Origin: Chloroflexota bacterium
GTDB lineage: Bacteria; Chloroflexota; Dehalococcoidia; Plut-88900
Direction: 5' to 3'
NCBI GenBank assembly: GCA_022566235.1
Contig: JADFJI010000019.1
Location: 1-14,389 of the forward strand
Length of the DNA: 14,389 nucleotides
Shown here piece by piece: positions 13,194-14,389 of this stretch (within the stretch, counting starts at the first letter, position 1; each line of letters opens with the position of its first letter). Made by a program: the position numbers and the translations under genes. The notes beneath the pieces are model-generated. The model was not told the origin of the DNA. It searched no databases and saw only the letters and a program-made list of their open reading frames with translations.

Positions 13194-13243
13194 CGCAATA
13201 GAGACTATGTGATTGACCAACCCCTGAATGTCTTATTATTGCG
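13194..13243 (+). other. Structured 5' leader hairpin of the antiporter mRNA
   Basis: CGCAATA (13194-13200) then GAGAC (13201-13205) pair with GTCTT (13230-13234) and TATTGCG (13237-13243), with a 2-base bulge on the right side and one G-U pair: about 12 bp closed by a 24-base loop. The stem begins almost exactly at the predicted transcription start. It could be a 5' stabilising stem or part of a regulatory RNA. I cannot match it to a known riboswitch. After it the leader has a three-codon frame, ATGAAAGGATAG (13308-13319), that contains the antiporter ribosome binding site. Confidence 0.45.
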
Positions 13244-13322
13244 TTGCCTATATGCCTGCACCCACCTTTCGGACTGATTGTCCCTGTAAGAATCTCCAGA
13301 CACCCGTATGAAAGGATAGCCT

Positions 13323-14389
13323 GTGCTCTTTTCCGGAGGCGAGTCGGACGTCCTTGAAACCGTAACACATCTGGTTTTTCAGCTCGCGGTGATTCTTATC
13401 CTGGCCAAGCTGGGGGGTGAGATATTCACCCGTTACCTGAGGCTTCCGGCGGTTATCGGGGAGCTTATGGTGGGGGTGGCCATAGGCCCCTACGCCCTGG
13501 GCGACCTCATAGACCTGGGGACCATCATACCGGGCTCGGGGCTGGGGAAGCTGTTCGAGAGACCGGAGATTCCCACCGAAGCCATCTCGCCGGAGCTGTT
13601 CTCCGTCTCCACAATGGCGGTTATAGTCCTCCTGTTCGTAGTGGGGCTGGAGACCAACCTGACCCAGTTCATGAAATACGCCCGGCCCGCGTCTGTCATC
13701 GCCCTGGGTGGGGTCATATTCCCCTTTTTCCTGGGCGCCTACGCCACGGTGTGGTTCGACTTTGCCGATAGCATAGGGGACCCGAAGGCGTTGTTTATGG
13801 GAGCGGCCATGACGGCGACCTCGGTGGGGATCACGGCCCGAGTCCTGAGCGAAAGAAAGAAGCTGGACACCCCGGAGGGGGTTACCATCCTGGCGGCCGC
13901 GGTCATCGACGACGTGCTAGGCATTCTGGCGCTGACGGTGGCCGTGGGGGTCGCGGACACCCAGATCATCGTAGACGGAGTCGTGATTGCAAAAGGGGAG
14001 GTGTCGATCGGAGCGGTATTAGAGGTGGCCTGGAAAGCCCTGGCCTTCCTGGGGGTATGGTTTGGAGGGGGGCTGCTGGTTTCCAAGTATGTGTCCAGGT
14101 TCGTCATGTCGTTGCGGGTGACCGGCGCGGGGATAGCCATAGCCCTGGGCCTGGCGTTTCTTGCTTCGGGGCTGGCCGAGAGTTTCGGACTCGCCTTCAT
14201 AATCGGCGCCTACGCCACGGGTTTGGCCCTGTCCAATACGGAGATGTCGAGGGTGCTGGAGGAGCCGTTTTCGGCGCTGTACAATGCCCTGGTCCCCATC
14301 TTCTTCGTAGTGCAGGGGATGCAGGTGGACGTTACCGCATTCGGTAATGCCATCGGCTTCGGCGTAACCCTAAGCGCGCTGGCGATTGT
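13323..14389 (+). CDS. CPA2-type cation/proton antiporter (partial, runs off the window)
   Basis: The reading frame is open from 13323 to the window end, 355 codons without a stop. It encodes a polytopic membrane protein of the Na+/H+ exchanger family (PF00999), CPA2 branch, like NapA. Hydrophobic segments alternate throughout, starting at LVFQLAVILILAKLGGEIF (17-35). The unwound-helix motif TATSVGITARVL (164-175) and the paired aspartates Asp196-Asp197 in AAAVIDDVLGILAL are diagnostic; the double Asp is the ion-binding site of electrogenic members. TM10 reads NALVPIFFVVQGMQVD (321-336). An in-frame stop at 13317-13319 leaves GTG 13323 as the first start, with AAAGGA six bases upstream. The 3' end, perhaps with a regulatory domain, is outside the window. 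Likely role: Na+ (or K+) export and pH homeostasis; the ion is not certain. Confidence 0.88.
   Translation, partial: MLFSGGESDVLETVTHLVFQLAVILILAKLGGEIFTRYLRLPAVIGELMVGVAIGPYALGDLIDLGTIIPGSGLGKLFERPEIPTEAISPELFSVSTMAVIVLLFVVGLETNLTQFMKYARPASVIALGGVIFPFFLGAYATVWFDFADSIGDPKALFMGAAMTATSVGITARVLSERKKLDTPEGVTILAAAVIDDVLGILALTVAVGVADTQIIVDGVVIAKGEVSIGAVLEVAWKALAFLGVWFGGGLLVSKYVSRFVMSLRVTGAGIAIALGLAFLASGLAESFGLAFIIGAYATGLALSNTEMSRVLEEPFSALYNALVPIFFVVQGMQVDVTAFGNAIGFGVTLSALAI

Overview
The window looks like chromosomal DNA of an uncultured, fairly GC-rich bacterium, most likely Chloroflexota close to Dehalococcoidia/SAR202. That placement is an inference from gene style, the collagen-like lipoprotein, the dispersed intergenic repeats and GC content; no marker gene proves it. 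I saw no transposase, phage gene, CRISPR array or rRNA.

Layout. (1) 1-2,350, minus strand: a short accessory set transcribed as DUF1989 protein, then EthD-like protein (24 bp apart), then, after a repeat, a GART-fold formyltransferase-like protein. (2) 2,391-9,177, minus strand: a housekeeping block read as dprA, topA, xerC, aroQ, M24 aminopeptidase, efp. It joins two arrangements known from Firmicutes (dprA-topA-xerC and aroQ-M24 peptidase-efp) in one colinear run. It covers DNA uptake and recombination, supercoiling, chromosome dimer resolution, the shikimate pathway, proline-peptide turnover and polyproline translation. (3) 9,248-9,457, minus strand: two adjacent serine tRNA genes, both with encoded CCA. 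(4) 9,676-10,158, plus strand: a lipoprotein with a collagen-like stretch and an Ig-like domain, with a good promoter and a terminator. (5) 10,284-12,639, minus strand: glmU (UDP-GlcNAc synthesis), then a CorC/HlyC-type CBS-domain protein. (6) 12,640-13,322: a gene-poor region of about 680 bp with two outward-facing promoters, a repeat copy and two notable inverted repeats. (7) 13,323 to the window end, plus strand: a CPA2-type cation/proton antiporter cut off by the window edge.

Almost every intergenic gap in 1-5,800, and one near 12,860, carries pieces of a composite repeat family built from three recurring modules. This is the clearest structure the genes do not explain. Other points worth a look are an apparent ten-residue deletion in a conserved DprA motif, an Arg-tipped EF-P loop, a likely leaderless dprA mRNA, a structured leader on the antiporter gene, and the small DUF1989/EthD/formyltransferase group. 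No complete, clearly novel multi-gene system is evident; the strongest candidates are that small group and the repeat family.
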